The notes: generated by a model from the sequence alone, not told the origin. A DNA stretch of 64,000 nt from Verrucomicrobiota bacterium (GCA_022711435.1 JAKLFB010000001.1:186001-250000); one strand, 5' to 3'. Shown: positions 45,127-53,957, counted from the first letter of the stretch. Numbers and translations: made by a program.

Positions 45127-46101
45127 GTGAGATCGTTGTGGATCGGATTCGCCATGTTTCTGCTGGGCGCCCTACCGGCGTCTGCCGCCGCCCCAGCGGT
45201 CGATTCGATCGAGGCCAGGCCCGCCGCGCCGGCCGAATCGACCAATGCCGTCGACAAGGAATACCGCCAGCTCCTCGTCGAGGATGACGCGGCGCAGGTC
45301 GAGGTCGACCAGTGGATCAAGGAGCACCAGACATTCGAGGCCAAGGGTGTCGGAGGCCCCAAGGCGGCCCTGAGCCTTCGGGTTCAGCAGCGCCTCGATC
45401 GGGTCGTCAAGGCCTACGAAGATTTCTTGAAACGAAATCCGCGGCATGTGCCCGCCCGGCTCGCGTTCGGCAGCCTGCTGGACGACCTCGGGCGGGAAGC
45501 CGATGCCAAAGAACAATGGGAAAAGGCGACCGAGCTGGATCCAAACCATCCGGCCGCCTGGAACAACCTGGCCAATTATTACGGGCACAACGGGCCGGTG
45601 ACCAATGCCTTCCGGTGCTACGAAAAGGCCATCGCACTCAATCCGCGCGAGCCCGTCTATTACCAGAACCTGGCGACAACCACTTTTCTGTATCGATCGG
45701 ATGCGAAGGCCTACTACGGGATCGACGAGCAGAAGGTGTTCGACCGATCCCTGGATCTCTACCGCCGCGCGCTCGAGCTGGATCCGCGCAACTTCGTGCT
45801 CGCGAGCGAGCTGGCCCAGACCTATTACGGGATCAAGCCGTCCCGCCTCGAGGAGGCGGTTCGCGCCTGGGAGCACGCGCTCCAGGTGGCGGACGATCCC
45901 GTGCAGCGCGAGGGTGTGCACATCCATCTGGCGCGGCATTTCATCCTGCAGGAGCGGTTCGGCGAGGCCCGGCAGCAGCTGGCGCTGGTCACGAACGCGG
46001 TCTACCAGGCGTTGAAAGACCGCCTAACCCGCAATCTCGAGGCGCGGGCAGCCGAGGCCGGCTCCCGGCCCAAGGAGCCGTCCGGATCCCGCGGTCAATA
46101 A
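45127..46101 (+). CDS. Exported TPR protein
   Basis: A 324-residue protein with a signal peptide (MRSLWIGFAMFLLGALPASA) and GTG start. TPR units are visible: RLAFGSLLDDLGREADAKEQWEKATELDPNHP, AAWNNLANYYGHNGPVTNAF, FRCYEKAIALNPREP, SLDLYRRALELDPRN and AWEHALQVADDP. It probably acts as a periplasmic or surface scaffold. Two further proteins without known family follow in the same direction at 46156 and 46856, perhaps as one unit. Confidence 0.82.
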   Translation: MRSLWIGFAMFLLGALPASAAAPAVDSIEARPAAPAESTNAVDKEYRQLLVEDDAAQVEVDQWIKEHQTFEAKGVGGPKAALSLRVQQRLDRVVKAYEDFLKRNPRHVPARLAFGSLLDDLGREADAKEQWEKATELDPNHPAAWNNLANYYGHNGPVTNAFRCYEKAIALNPREPVYYQNLATTTFLYRSDAKAYYGIDEQKVFDRSLDLYRRALELDPRNFVLASELAQTYYGIKPSRLEEAVRAWEHALQVADDPVQREGVHIHLARHFILQERFGEARQQLALVTNAVYQALKDRLTRNLEARAAEAGSRPKEPSGSRGQ

Positions 46102-46155
46102 CTGGCGCCGCGGCCGCCGCGCCGCGGCTTTACAGGCGGCAGAACGGTTACTAAG

Positions 46156-46836
46156 ATGTCCCCCATGTCTGCCGAATTCGATCAATCGGAGTTCATCGAC
46201 CGCGATTACGAAGCCGCGCGGCGGATGCCAGCGGAGGCGGCGCCGGCCGGCGTGCAGGGCCGCCCTCCCTCTCGAGACGAGCTCGAGGGCCGGGCCAGCG
46301 AGATGCAGAAAAAGCTGGCCGACCTGCGGCGTGCCCAGGAAGCCCTCGAACGGGAACGGGGCCAGCTCGATGAAGCCCGGCGCCGCCTGGCCGAGTTCCA
46401 GAACGGCCGGACCGAAATGCTCCAGCATCTCGGCCGAGGGGTCGGGCTGCTCGAGAAAGCCGCGCTGGATGCCCGGCGCAACGCCGAGCAGATGAGTCGC
46501 ACTCTCGAATCCCTCCGCGAAGCCCTCCGAAATGTCGAGGCCATCGAGCAGGACAAATGGACCGCCGAAAACTATAGCTCGGAGCTGACCCGCGCCCTGA
46601 CGGCCATCGAGAACGCCCGCATGGAATGGAATTCGGCCCGTCTCAAGTGGCCCGTTCTCGATGGGCAGACCGATCCGGCCGCCGCCGCGCCGGCCTCCGC
46701 CGCGGCGGAATGGATCGGGCAGCTGGCCGAGCTCGGCTATGGCAGGCTCTGGCGTCTTGGATTGGCGTTGACTTGGCCGCTGGCCGCGGCCGCGTTGCTC
46801 GCGATCGCCGCCTTTCTCCTGGCCCGCTTCCTCTAA
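46156..46836 (+). CDS. Coiled-coil protein with C-terminal membrane anchor
   Basis: A 226-residue protein without a recognisable family. Residues 45-160 are a long charged coiled coil (LADLRRAQEALERERGQLDE, ARRRLAEFQ). A C-terminal hydrophobic segment (LALTWPLAAAALLAIAAFLLARFL) makes it tail-anchored. It lies 54 bp downstream of a TPR gene and 19 bp upstream of another tail-anchored protein, so the three may form a membrane complex. Confidence 0.65.
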   Translation: MSPMSAEFDQSEFIDRDYEAARRMPAEAAPAGVQGRPPSRDELEGRASEMQKKLADLRRAQEALERERGQLDEARRRLAEFQNGRTEMLQHLGRGVGLLEKAALDARRNAEQMSRTLESLREALRNVEAIEQDKWTAENYSSELTRALTAIENARMEWNSARLKWPVLDGQTDPAAAAPASAAAEWIGQLAELGYGRLWRLGLALTWPLAAAALLAIAAFLLARFL

Positions 46837-46855
46837 GCTGAACCGCCGCCGTCCC

Positions 46856-47365
46856 ATGGGCCTTTTCAGAAAACGAAAGGATCCGATTCGCGATCACGCC
46901 CGCCAGATCGAGGCGGAGATAGCCGCCTTGCAGGGCGAGATTCAGGCGCTCAGCCAGGACATGGACGAGGAGCCCAAGCGTCCTCGGTATCGATCCTCCG
47001 CTGGCCCCCCCTCGGCTGCCTCCAGCCAGATGGGACGAGCTGCGGCCCCTGCCGAGCCCTATTTCGAGAATGTCGACCACCAGCGGATCAAGTCCGCCGC
47101 CGATCCCGACAGCACACCCGGCCACTTCAACGAACTGGGGGTTCGCAAATACGACCTGCCCGCCCTGATCCGCAGGTTCATCAACCTGTTCCGAGCCACC
47201 CCCCCCTCCAATCCGAAGCTCGTCAATTATCTGGCTGCCGGCAGCATCCAGGGATTGCGCCCACTGCGATATGAAAAGCGGGTCGCACGGAACCGGTTCA
47301 TCGGTCTGGTGGTGCTTCTGCTACTCATCCTCTGGGGGATCCTCGCCGCGTTTTATCGGAACTGA
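46856..47365 (+). CDS. Tail-anchored hypothetical protein
   Basis: A 169-residue protein. The N-terminus is charged and coiled (MGLFRKRKDPIRDHARQIEA, EIAALQGEIQALSQDM). A Pro/Ser-rich linker follows, then a helical part (LPALIRRFINLFRA) and one C-terminal transmembrane helix (FIGLVVLLLLILWGILAAFY). The family is unknown. It follows the similar tail-anchored coiled-coil gene by 19 bp, supporting a shared complex. Confidence 0.65.
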   Translation: MGLFRKRKDPIRDHARQIEAEIAALQGEIQALSQDMDEEPKRPRYRSSAGPPSAASSQMGRAAAPAEPYFENVDHQRIKSAADPDSTPGHFNELGVRKYDLPALIRRFINLFRATPPSNPKLVNYLAAGSIQGLRPLRYEKRVARNRFIGLVVLLLLILWGILAAFYRN

Positions 47366-47410
47366 CAGGCCCAAGCCAGCACATCCAACCCTCAATCAAA
47401 ACCTCGCAAA

Positions 47411-47462
47411 AGAGACATAATGTCTCTAATATTAGTCATCAAAATAGAGACAGAATGTCTCT
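47411..47462. repeat. Two copies of a 17-bp palindrome upstream of hsp20
   Basis: AGAGACA-N3-TGTCTCT occurs at 47411-47427 (spacer TAA) and 47446-47462 (spacer GAA), 35 bp apart. Each arm is a perfect 7-bp inverted repeat. The surrounding 150 bp is unusually AT-rich for this window and contains a tandem ATTATCAAT at 47494-47511. The next gene is hsp20 at 47653. The palindromes look like operators of a dimeric regulator; they do not match the CIRCE heat-shock operator (TTAGCACTC). Confidence 0.55.
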
Positions 47463-47652
47463 GTTCTGAAATGGCAGATTTTCTAAGTGGTTCATTATCA
47501 ATATTATCAATATTCAAATCAGGTTGGCATGCAAGATGATCATTGTTTGGTGCGGATTGATGAGTTGGACACAAATAGATGCCCGATCGGTTCAGGGGCG
47601 ATGGCAGGTCGGGCAAGAGAGCAACAGAACATCGCCCGGAAAGGCTGAAACA

Positions 47653-48120
47653 ATGAACAGTTTGACACGATGGGAAAGCAGATGGAATCCGTTGCGGGAG
47701 ATGGACGAGCTGCATCACCGGTTGAACTCGCTCTTCAACCGTGCGCTGACCCAGCGGGAAGGCGACCGGGAAGAGCACATGACGGTGAGCGAATGGGCGC
47801 CTCTAGTGGACATCATCGAGGACGAGAAGCAGTACCTCATCAAGGTCGAGCTGCCTGAGATCAAGAAAGAAGATCTCAAGCTGTCGGTCGAGAACGGGGT
47901 GCTGACCGTGTCGGGCGAGCGGAAGTTCGAGAAAGAGGAGAAGGGCCGGCGCTACCACCGGATCGAGCGGGCGTATGGCTCGTTCCAGCGCAGCTTCAGC
48001 TTGCCGGACGATGCCGATTCGGGCTCGGTCAAGGCCCAGTTCCGGGATGGCGTCCTGTGTGTCCAGGTGGCCAAGCAGGAGAAGGCCTTGCCCAAAGCCA
48101 TCGACATCAAGGTCGGTTGA
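47653..48120 (+). CDS. Hsp20/alpha-crystallin small heat-shock protein
   Basis: A 155-residue small heat-shock chaperone that holds unfolded proteins. The alpha-crystallin domain begins SEWAPLVDIIEDEKQYLIKVELPEIK, continues ENGVLTVSGERK, FQRSFSLPDDAD and KAQFRDGVLCVQVAK. The start ATG at 47653 (MNSLTRWES) has an AAGG about 10 bp upstream; the open frame upstream to 47524 lacks coding character. Palindromes at 47411-47462 and a terminator at 48162 frame it as a monocistronic unit. Confidence 0.92.
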   Translation: MNSLTRWESRWNPLREMDELHHRLNSLFNRALTQREGDREEHMTVSEWAPLVDIIEDEKQYLIKVELPEIKKEDLKLSVENGVLTVSGERKFEKEEKGRRYHRIERAYGSFQRSFSLPDDADSGSVKAQFRDGVLCVQVAKQEKALPKAIDIKVG

Positions 48121-48161
48121 TTCGGCAAGCGCCCGTCTGCGGCGGGCAGATCGGACATGGG

Positions 48162-48188
48162 AAGGGGCCGGCCTTGAGCCGGCCCCTT
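48162..48188 (+). terminator. Intrinsic terminator after hsp20
   Basis: A perfect 11-bp stem AAGGGGCCGGC (48162-48172) and GCCGGCCCCTT (48178-48188) encloses the loop CTTGA and runs directly into TTTC. It lies 42 bp after the hsp20 stop. Confidence 0.7.
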
Positions 48189-48390
48189 TCGCTTGAAGCC
48201 GCCAACCGGTTCCGGACGCGCGAGTATCGTCCGTCCTTTGTCGTGCCGGAGAAGGTGTGACGTCGGAAAAGCGGTGCCGAGCGCGCGTGCCGATCGAGTG
48301 CAGGCTGGTTTCATTGCGCAGACCCTTGACCAGCAAGGCGAATCGCGATTTTTCTTCGCTTTTTCCCTCAAGCCTGCTAGACGAAACAAC

Positions 48391-49485
48391 ATGTGCAAGA
48401 AAGCTCTGATTGGATGCCTCCTATGCGCCCCTTTGCAGATTGCATTTGCCCAGCAGCCGGTTCTGACCATCAGCCCGGAAATGCAGTTGAAGGTCTTCGG
48501 TCACACAAACAATTACTACCAGATTGAATCATCGACGAACCTGCACGATTGGGGCCCCTATGGAACGAACGTTTTGATTCTCCAATCGCCGGAATCGAGG
48601 CCGGTCAGCGTGGCCGGACAGAGCCAGTATTTTCGGGTGCGGTCGATGGTTTACGGGTCCAATTATTCCGTGCAGACGGTTTGCGCCGAGGAGGACAACG
48701 TCAATATCTCTCTGCGAGGCGACGTCAACGGCTACACGGTCACCGCTTACCATTCAGGGAGCGTAGTGGCTCAGAGCGACTGCACGCCCAACTTCAACAA
48801 CTGCACGAACGCGGTCGGTGAGGATTACGCGTTCACGCCGCTGCAGGCGAAGCCGCTGGATAACGGGACGGATTATCTGGTTGTGAATCGTAAGGACCGG
48901 TTCTGGAGGCCCAGCGGGATGGCTGTGACCGTGGATGGCGGCTCGCTCTTCACCGACATTCACTATATCGAGCTGGGGCGGAAGATCCCCGATGCGTGGA
49001 GCTGGCCCATATTTTGCGCGCTGTATTGCGACGGGAACATGCGCCTCATTCCTTTTCCGCCGGCCCACCTCAACAGCGTCTGCTTTGGCACATCCGTCAT
49101 CGTCGGTCCGGCGGCGCCGGCATCGAGGCCCATCGCCGAGATCGCCTCGCTCGATTACCGATCGGCGTCGCGAACCATGCTCGTCACCTACAGGACGGGC
49201 GGGTCAGCCGTTCTGGATATGAGCATGGTGAGCCGGACGAATGCGGTCGTGAAGGTCGATGTGAACTACCCCACCGACCAGCCCTTCTGCACCGTCCGGA
49301 GCATGTACGTCGCGGACGGGAACTGCGACATGGACACGGTTGTCTTTCCCGTCATCGAAGGGGTAGGGGCCATCCTTCCCGTGATGAGCTTTCGGAGCGC
49401 GATCGCGGACATGTGGGATTTTTACCGGGAGCATGAATCGGCTCACAACAATTCAGCTCCCGGCCTTGGCATATCGGTCTACTGA
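48391..49485 (+). CDS. Secreted cysteine-containing hypothetical protein
   Basis: A 364-residue exported protein. A signal peptide (MCKKALIGCLLCAPLQIAFA) is followed by VLTISPEMQLKVFGHTNNYY and QIESSTNLHDWGPYG, an N-terminal copy of the 'S-x-NL-x-x-W' module found in other secreted proteins here. The remaining sequence contains about ten cysteines and no recognisable enzyme motif. The start is the ATG at 48391; the longer frame back to 48193 overlaps the hsp20 terminator. The role is unknown. Confidence 0.65.
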   Translation: MCKKALIGCLLCAPLQIAFAQQPVLTISPEMQLKVFGHTNNYYQIESSTNLHDWGPYGTNVLILQSPESRPVSVAGQSQYFRVRSMVYGSNYSVQTVCAEEDNVNISLRGDVNGYTVTAYHSGSVVAQSDCTPNFNNCTNAVGEDYAFTPLQAKPLDNGTDYLVVNRKDRFWRPSGMAVTVDGGSLFTDIHYIELGRKIPDAWSWPIFCALYCDGNMRLIPFPPAHLNSVCFGTSVIVGPAAPASRPIAEIASLDYRSASRTMLVTYRTGGSAVLDMSMVSRTNAVVKVDVNYPTDQPFCTVRSMYVADGNCDMDTVVFPVIEGVGAILPVMSFRSAIADMWDFYREHESAHNNSAPGLGISVY

Positions 49486-49500
49486 TGATCGCGGAGGGCG

Positions 49501-51627
49501 TCAAAGCACGATTCGGGCATCCACGGCAAAGCTTCCCTGGGAGTTGGAGATCAGGGGGTTGATATCGATCTCCTTGAACAAGTGCGCCACCTTTTGAACG
49601 GCGCAGAGTGTCTGGATGATCGACGCCCGATGGGCCTTCAGCCCGCGGAATCCGTCCAGGATCCTTCGGGACTTGATCTCATGGATCATCCGTTCGGCCT
49701 CCTGGGGGCCAAAGGGAACGATGCGGAAGGCAACGTCCCGCAGCACCTCGACAAAGATCCCGCCCAGCCCGAACATGATCACGGGGCCGAACTGGGCATC
49801 CTGGCTCAAGCCGACGATGCACTCGATTCCCTGAACCATCTGGATCAGGTTCACGCCGAGAATATGGGCGCGCGGGGCGGCCTGGGCGATCCGCTGCATC
49901 ATCTGGTTGTATTGCGCCGCCAGTTGGGATTCGTTCGCGATATTGAGGGCGACGCCGCCGACATCGGTTTTGTGGACGATATCGGGCGAGGCGATCTTCA
50001 TGGCCAGAGGATACAACCCGCGGGCAGCCTTCACGGCCTGGTCCAGGGACGAGGCGAAACCCCACCCGGGGGTTGGCACACCGCACAGCTGCAGGACCTG
50101 TCGAGCCTCGTGCTCCATGAGGATTTCGCGGCCTTCGGCTCGAACCCGATCGACCAACGCCATCACCTCGGCCGGCGGCTCGCCGATCTTCCAGGCATCC
50201 TTCGGCCTGTGGGCGATCTCCCTCCAGAGATGCAGCCCCTTGAGGGATGAGACCGCCTCGTTGACCGAGTTGTAAGCGGGGACAAGGCGCTCGTTGAGAT
50301 ACTGGATGGCCTCGCGCGACCGGTTTCCGCCGACCATGGCGACGACCACCGGCTTGTTGCGTTTCGCCGCATCGTATTCCTCGATGAGCGCCTTGGCGAT
50401 ATCGACGGGATTGGTGACGGCGGTCTCGCAGTACAGGACGATGACATTTGTGATCCGATCTTCGTGGAAAGCGACCCGAATCGCTTTTCGATACCCTTCG
50501 ACCCCGCCCTGGCCGGTGATATCGATGGGGTTCTTCGTGCTCCCGAACGCCGGCATCGCGGATCGGAACTTGCCCTCGAGCCACTCGCTGTCGTCGAGGA
50601 GCGGAATGGCGGCGGCTTCGCACTCGTCGGTGGTGGAGACGCCGATGCCGCCTCCGTTGGTGATGATCAGCGCCTCCTCGCCCCGCGGCAACGGCAGGGA
50701 GAAGGCTCGGGCCCACCCGAAGGCCTCCGTGAAACTCCGGGCCCGCATGATGCCCATCTGACGGAACGCCGCGTCGTAGATGCCATCGGAACCCGCCAGC
50801 GATCCCGTATGGGAAGCCGCCGCCTTGGCGCCGCGCTGGGAGCATCCGACCTTGAGAACGACCACCGGTTTCTTGATCTCGGTCTGGAAGAACTTGCGCG
50901 CGTTTCGGAGGCCTTCCAGGTAGATCAAAATCACATCGACATTCGGATCCCCGTTATAATACTCGATCAGCTCTTTCTCGCCGACATCGGCCTTGTTTCC
51001 GATGCTGAACAGGGAGACTAGGCCGATCTTCTCCATGATGGTCCACCCCATCAAAGCAATGGCCAGAGCTCCGCTTTGGGAGATGAAGGCGACCTTTCCG
51101 GGAAAGATCTCGGCGGGCCCGAAGGTGGCGTTGAGCTTGGCGGGCATGTGCAGCAGGCCGAGGATGTTCGGCCCCAGAAAAGCGATTCCATTCTGGTCCG
51201 CAAACTCCTTGAGCCTCCGTTCCTCTTCCATGCCGCCGACTTCGCCGAAGCCCGAGGTGATGATCGCCACGTTCCTGATCCCCTTCCGTCCGCACTCCTC
51301 CATGGCGGCCATCACCTGGGGGGCGGGGATGGTGATCACCGCCAGATCGACAGGGCCGGGAATGTCCGTGACCGAACGATAGGCCGGACGCCCGAGAATC
51401 TCGTTCTCGCGGGGATTGACCGGGTAGATTCCACCTGCAAAACCGCCCACGATGATGTTGTTGAGGATCTGGAACCCGATTTTGGAGGGATTGGGCGATG
51501 CGCCGATGACAGCCACCCCCTGCGGATTGAAGAAACCGCTCAGGTCCTTTGGTTTTCCATTGCATTCGCCGCCGCCGATGGTCCGCTGCTCCTTGGATTG
51601 ATGCGATTCGACTTTGTGTGGTGCCAT
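49501..51627 (-). CDS. ADP-forming acyl-CoA synthetase (acetate-CoA ligase, alpha-beta fusion)
   Basis: A 708-residue fused enzyme that makes ATP from an acyl-CoA plus ADP and phosphate. The CoA-binding domain (KDLSGFFNPQGVAVIGASPNP), the CoA-ligase domain with the phosphorylated His in AASHTGSLAGSD, and the C-terminal ATP-grasp half (YPLAMKIASPDIVHKTDVGG, FGLGGIFVEVLRDVAFRIVPF) are all present, as is typical of archaeal and anaerobic bacterial ACD enzymes. It conserves energy in fermentative or anaerobic metabolism. It stands alone on the minus strand, upstream of a hairpin at 51670-51692. Confidence 0.92.
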   Translation of the reverse strand: MAPHKVESHQSKEQRTIGGGECNGKPKDLSGFFNPQGVAVIGASPNPSKIGFQILNNIIVGGFAGGIYPVNPRENEILGRPAYRSVTDIPGPVDLAVITIPAPQVMAAMEECGRKGIRNVAIITSGFGEVGGMEEERRLKEFADQNGIAFLGPNILGLLHMPAKLNATFGPAEIFPGKVAFISQSGALAIALMGWTIMEKIGLVSLFSIGNKADVGEKELIEYYNGDPNVDVILIYLEGLRNARKFFQTEIKKPVVVLKVGCSQRGAKAAASHTGSLAGSDGIYDAAFRQMGIMRARSFTEAFGWARAFSLPLPRGEEALIITNGGGIGVSTTDECEAAAIPLLDDSEWLEGKFRSAMPAFGSTKNPIDITGQGGVEGYRKAIRVAFHEDRITNVIVLYCETAVTNPVDIAKALIEEYDAAKRNKPVVVAMVGGNRSREAIQYLNERLVPAYNSVNEAVSSLKGLHLWREIAHRPKDAWKIGEPPAEVMALVDRVRAEGREILMEHEARQVLQLCGVPTPGWGFASSLDQAVKAARGLYPLAMKIASPDIVHKTDVGGVALNIANESQLAAQYNQMMQRIAQAAPRAHILGVNLIQMVQGIECIVGLSQDAQFGPVIMFGLGGIFVEVLRDVAFRIVPFGPQEAERMIHEIKSRRILDGFRGLKAHRASIIQTLCAVQKVAHLFKEIDINPLISNSQGSFAVDARIVL

Positions 51628-51921
51628 ATTGGTCGCTTTCTTTGTCGCACTGGAGAGTGAAAAGTTAATGCGCTCCTGTCAAGCAGGAGTGCGTCGGGGC
51701 GATGCTGGCGGTCGATAGCCAGGCGGTGAGCCCAGGATGAACCGTTATCCGAGCCGGAAGGAAATTGCCGTCCTGGTCGATCCGATCACCTCGGCAAACC
51801 CATGGGCGAACTTCAGGCGCTGACTGTCGGCGCGTCGCATTCTTGCGTGCCGCGACAAGAGCTCCGATAAGGTTCTGTGCAAGAATTGCGCTGGCGGCAG
51901 CGAAATGGTTTTCCGAAAGTG
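51628..51921. other. Leader region with one hairpin
   Basis: This stretch between divergent genes contains a 9-bp stem with one G-T wobble (51670-51678/51684-51692) close to the acyl-CoA synthetase start on the minus strand. It could be an attenuator or binding site. I see no other structure or gene in the rest of the region. Confidence 0.4.
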
Positions 51922-51950
51922 TTGACGCGGTTAATACGAGTGTATTAATG
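51922..51950 (+). promoter_or_regulatory. TetR-gene promoter with overlapping operator
   Basis: TTGACG (51922-51927) and TATTAA or TAATGA around 51943-51950 form a plausible sigma-70 promoter. Between and over them lies TTAATAC-N4-GTATTAA (51931-51948), a perfect 7-bp-arm palindrome. The ATG of the TetR gene follows at 51961. The overlap fits autorepression. Confidence 0.6.
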
Positions 51951-51960
51951 ATACATACGT

Positions 51961-52644
51961 ATGACACGGATGGCGCGAAAAACGAAAGCGGGAAACGGGC
52001 AGGCCGGGCGGTCGAGCGCCACGCGGGAGCGGCTGCTGGACGCGGCGGAGCGGCTCTTTGCGCAACGCGGGCTGGATGCGGTTTCGGTGCGGGACATCAC
52101 CCGGGCGGCGGGCGCAAGCCTGGGCGCGATCACGTATCACTTTGGCGCGATGCGGAAGTTGGTCGTGGCGGTTTTTGACCGGCGGATGGCGCCGCTCACG
52201 CGGCAGCGGTTGGAGGCGCTGAGCGCAGTGGAGAAGGCGGCCGGGACAGGCCCGTTGCCTCTGGAGGCGGTGCTGGAGGCGATGTTCCGTCCGGCGGTGA
52301 TGGAGGCGATGACCGGGGAGCGGGCCGGGGTGGTGTTCGGGAAACTGATGGCCCGAAGCATGATGGATCCCAACCCGAACCTCGAGAAGTACATTCACAG
52401 CCAGGTTGAGCCAGTGATCCGGCGGTTTGATGCGGCCTTGCTGCGAGCGGTGCCGGAGCTGACGCCGGAGGACGTTTTCTGGCGGATGCACTTGCTGGTC
52501 GGGGGACTGCATCAATCGCTGCTGATGATGGATCGGAAGCCTCCGGCGGGCCTGCCGCGGCTGCGGCTGGATGCGGAGACCTACGTGCGGCGGTTTGTGG
52601 CTTTTGCGACGGCGATGTTCCGCGCGCGGCTGCCGAAGGCGTGA
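51961..52644 (+). CDS. TetR-family transcriptional regulator
   Basis: A 227-residue regulator. The N-terminal helix-turn-helix is TRERLLDAAERLFAQRGLDA plus ITRAAGASLGAITYHFG. The C-terminal half is helical (RAGVVFGKLMARSMMDPNPN), with a ligand/dimer domain of the CecR-like type (DUF1956-like). It carries its own operator over the promoter. It is followed 4 bp later by the outer-membrane efflux gene, so it probably controls an efflux operon that is now interrupted. Confidence 0.88.
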   Translation: MTRMARKTKAGNGQAGRSSATRERLLDAAERLFAQRGLDAVSVRDITRAAGASLGAITYHFGAMRKLVVAVFDRRMAPLTRQRLEALSAVEKAAGTGPLPLEAVLEAMFRPAVMEAMTGERAGVVFGKLMARSMMDPNPNLEKYIHSQVEPVIRRFDAALLRAVPELTPEDVFWRMHLLVGGLHQSLLMMDRKPPAGLPRLRLDAETYVRRFVAFATAMFRARLPKA

Positions 52645-52648
52645 TCCA

Positions 52649-53283
52649 ATGAAACGAATTCCTGGAAGAGGGCTGTCGGTTGGTTTGTCGCTGGCCATCG
52701 GCCTGACGGGGCTCAGCGGATGCAAGGTGGGACCAGACTACAAGGCGCCGCAGACGGCGGGGCCGGCGAATTGGGCGGGCGCGATGGCGGGAGGCCTGTC
52801 GCGAACGGCTGCGGACAGCAGCCTGCTGGCCCGGTGGTGGACGGTGTTCGAGGACCCCACGTTATCGGAGCTGATTGAGCGGGCGCGAGCAGGGAACCTG
52901 GAGTTGAAGCAGGCCGAAGCGCGAGTGCGGGAGTCCCGCGCGCAACGTGGCATGGCCAAGGCGGCGCTGTTTCCAAGCGCTGGAGCGAGGGCATCGGCGA
53001 GCCGGGCTACGTCGAGCAAGGAATCAGGGAACGGAGCGACGATCGATCTGTATGCGGCCGGGTTTGACGCGAGCTGGGAGCTGGATTTGTTCGGAGGCAA
53101 GCGTCGGTCGCTGGAAGCGGCGACGGCGAGTTGGCAGGCGTCGGTGGAGAGCATGAATGACGTGATGGTGAGCTTGTTGGCGGAGGTGGCGCTGAACTAC
53201 GTGGAAGTTCGTTTGGGGCAGGCGCTGCTGTCGATTACGGAGTCCAACCTGACGACGCGAAGCGAGACGTACGACATGACGCG
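52649..53283 (+). pseudogene. Truncated outer-membrane efflux lipoprotein (NodT-type)
   Basis: The N-terminal 211 residues of a TolC-like NodT-type efflux protein. The lipobox LSGC (C25) is followed by KVGPDYKAP, the family's opening; WWTVFEDPTLSELIERA and ASWELDLFGGKRRSLEAA follow. The family is normally about 450-500 residues. After TYDMTRWRRQ the frame continues into unrelated sequence starting at 53284, and at 53303 an inverted-repeat element begins. The missing half is not found downstream, so the gene is broken. Confidence 0.82.
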
Positions 53284-53302
53284 GTGGCGGCGCCAAACAG
53301 AT

Positions 53303-53550
53303 GGGGTCAGATCCATATTGTTGACAAATCAGAACGATCCGGAGAGCTTCTCGGCATGGCGCGGCCATGGCGAACTCAGAAGCGGCAGCGCAGGCGGTGC
53401 GGCTCTTTGCGGCGTGCTTGGCCGACGACGGGGCGAAGCGGCGGTTTGTGGAAGAGTTGCGGTGGCGGCTGGGGGAGGGGAGGCGGCAGAAGGGGTGGCA
53501 AGGGGTGATCCTCAAGGTGCTCAATTAGTAATATGTATGGATCTGACACC
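53303..53550. mobile_element. 248-bp inverted-repeat element at the broken efflux gene
   Basis: GGGGTCAGATCCATA (53303-53317) and TATGGATCTGACACC (53536-53550) are terminal inverted repeats with one mismatch in 15 bp. Both sides have AT as a possible target duplication. A 53-residue frame inside (53367-53528) is its only coding potential. The efflux gene ends near it. It resembles short elements carried by other transposons, but no transposase is visible. Confidence 0.65.
53367..53528 (+). CDS. Small helical protein inside the repeat element
   Basis: A 53-residue frame starting MANSEAAAQAVRLFAACLAD and ending KGWQGVILKVLN. It is Ala/Arg-rich and helical, with no homology I recognise. It ends 22 bp before the right terminal repeat. 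It could be the end of a former transposase gene or a short element-encoded protein. Confidence 0.35.
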   Translation: MANSEAAAQAVRLFAACLADDGAKRRFVEELRWRLGEGRRQKGWQGVILKVLN

Positions 53551-53957
53551 ATTGGATTCGTTCGCCTCGACATTCCCGCCGAAACAGGTGGGGAAGAACC
53601 TGCAGGTTCATTTCATCTGTCCTAAAGGGCACAAGTTCGTCCGAGAGTTTCAGGGCAAGTAGGGCGGGTGTCTTCCCGATCCGCTCCGTCGATTTATCGC
53701 GTAGCTCCTTTCACTTTTCTCGCGTCGAGGCACCGGCGAGGCGCTGTCGGAACGTCCCGGTGGCGGCGTTCTATCCTTCCTGAAGGTCGGCGGGCTTCTC
53801 GACCTGTTCTCGCAGGCGACTTGAACCTGCGCTCGTCAGGAGGTTTTCAGCGCCGAAATGTTTGGCGAATGTTTGGTTCTGCGCCTTTCCGGCGTTTACT
53901 GGCGAATACTGGAACATGGGAGAGGAAGGATTCAGAAAACGTGCCAAGTAAGCAGAA
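53551..53957. other. Gene-free stretch between element and terminator
   Basis: A short open frame at 53551-53660 ends in KNLQVHFICPKGHKFVREFQ, which reads like a small zinc-ribbon-less protein end but has no start of its own. From 53661 to 53957 I see only a tandem AATGTTTGG repeat (about 53857-53876) and no gene. Confidence 0.4.
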
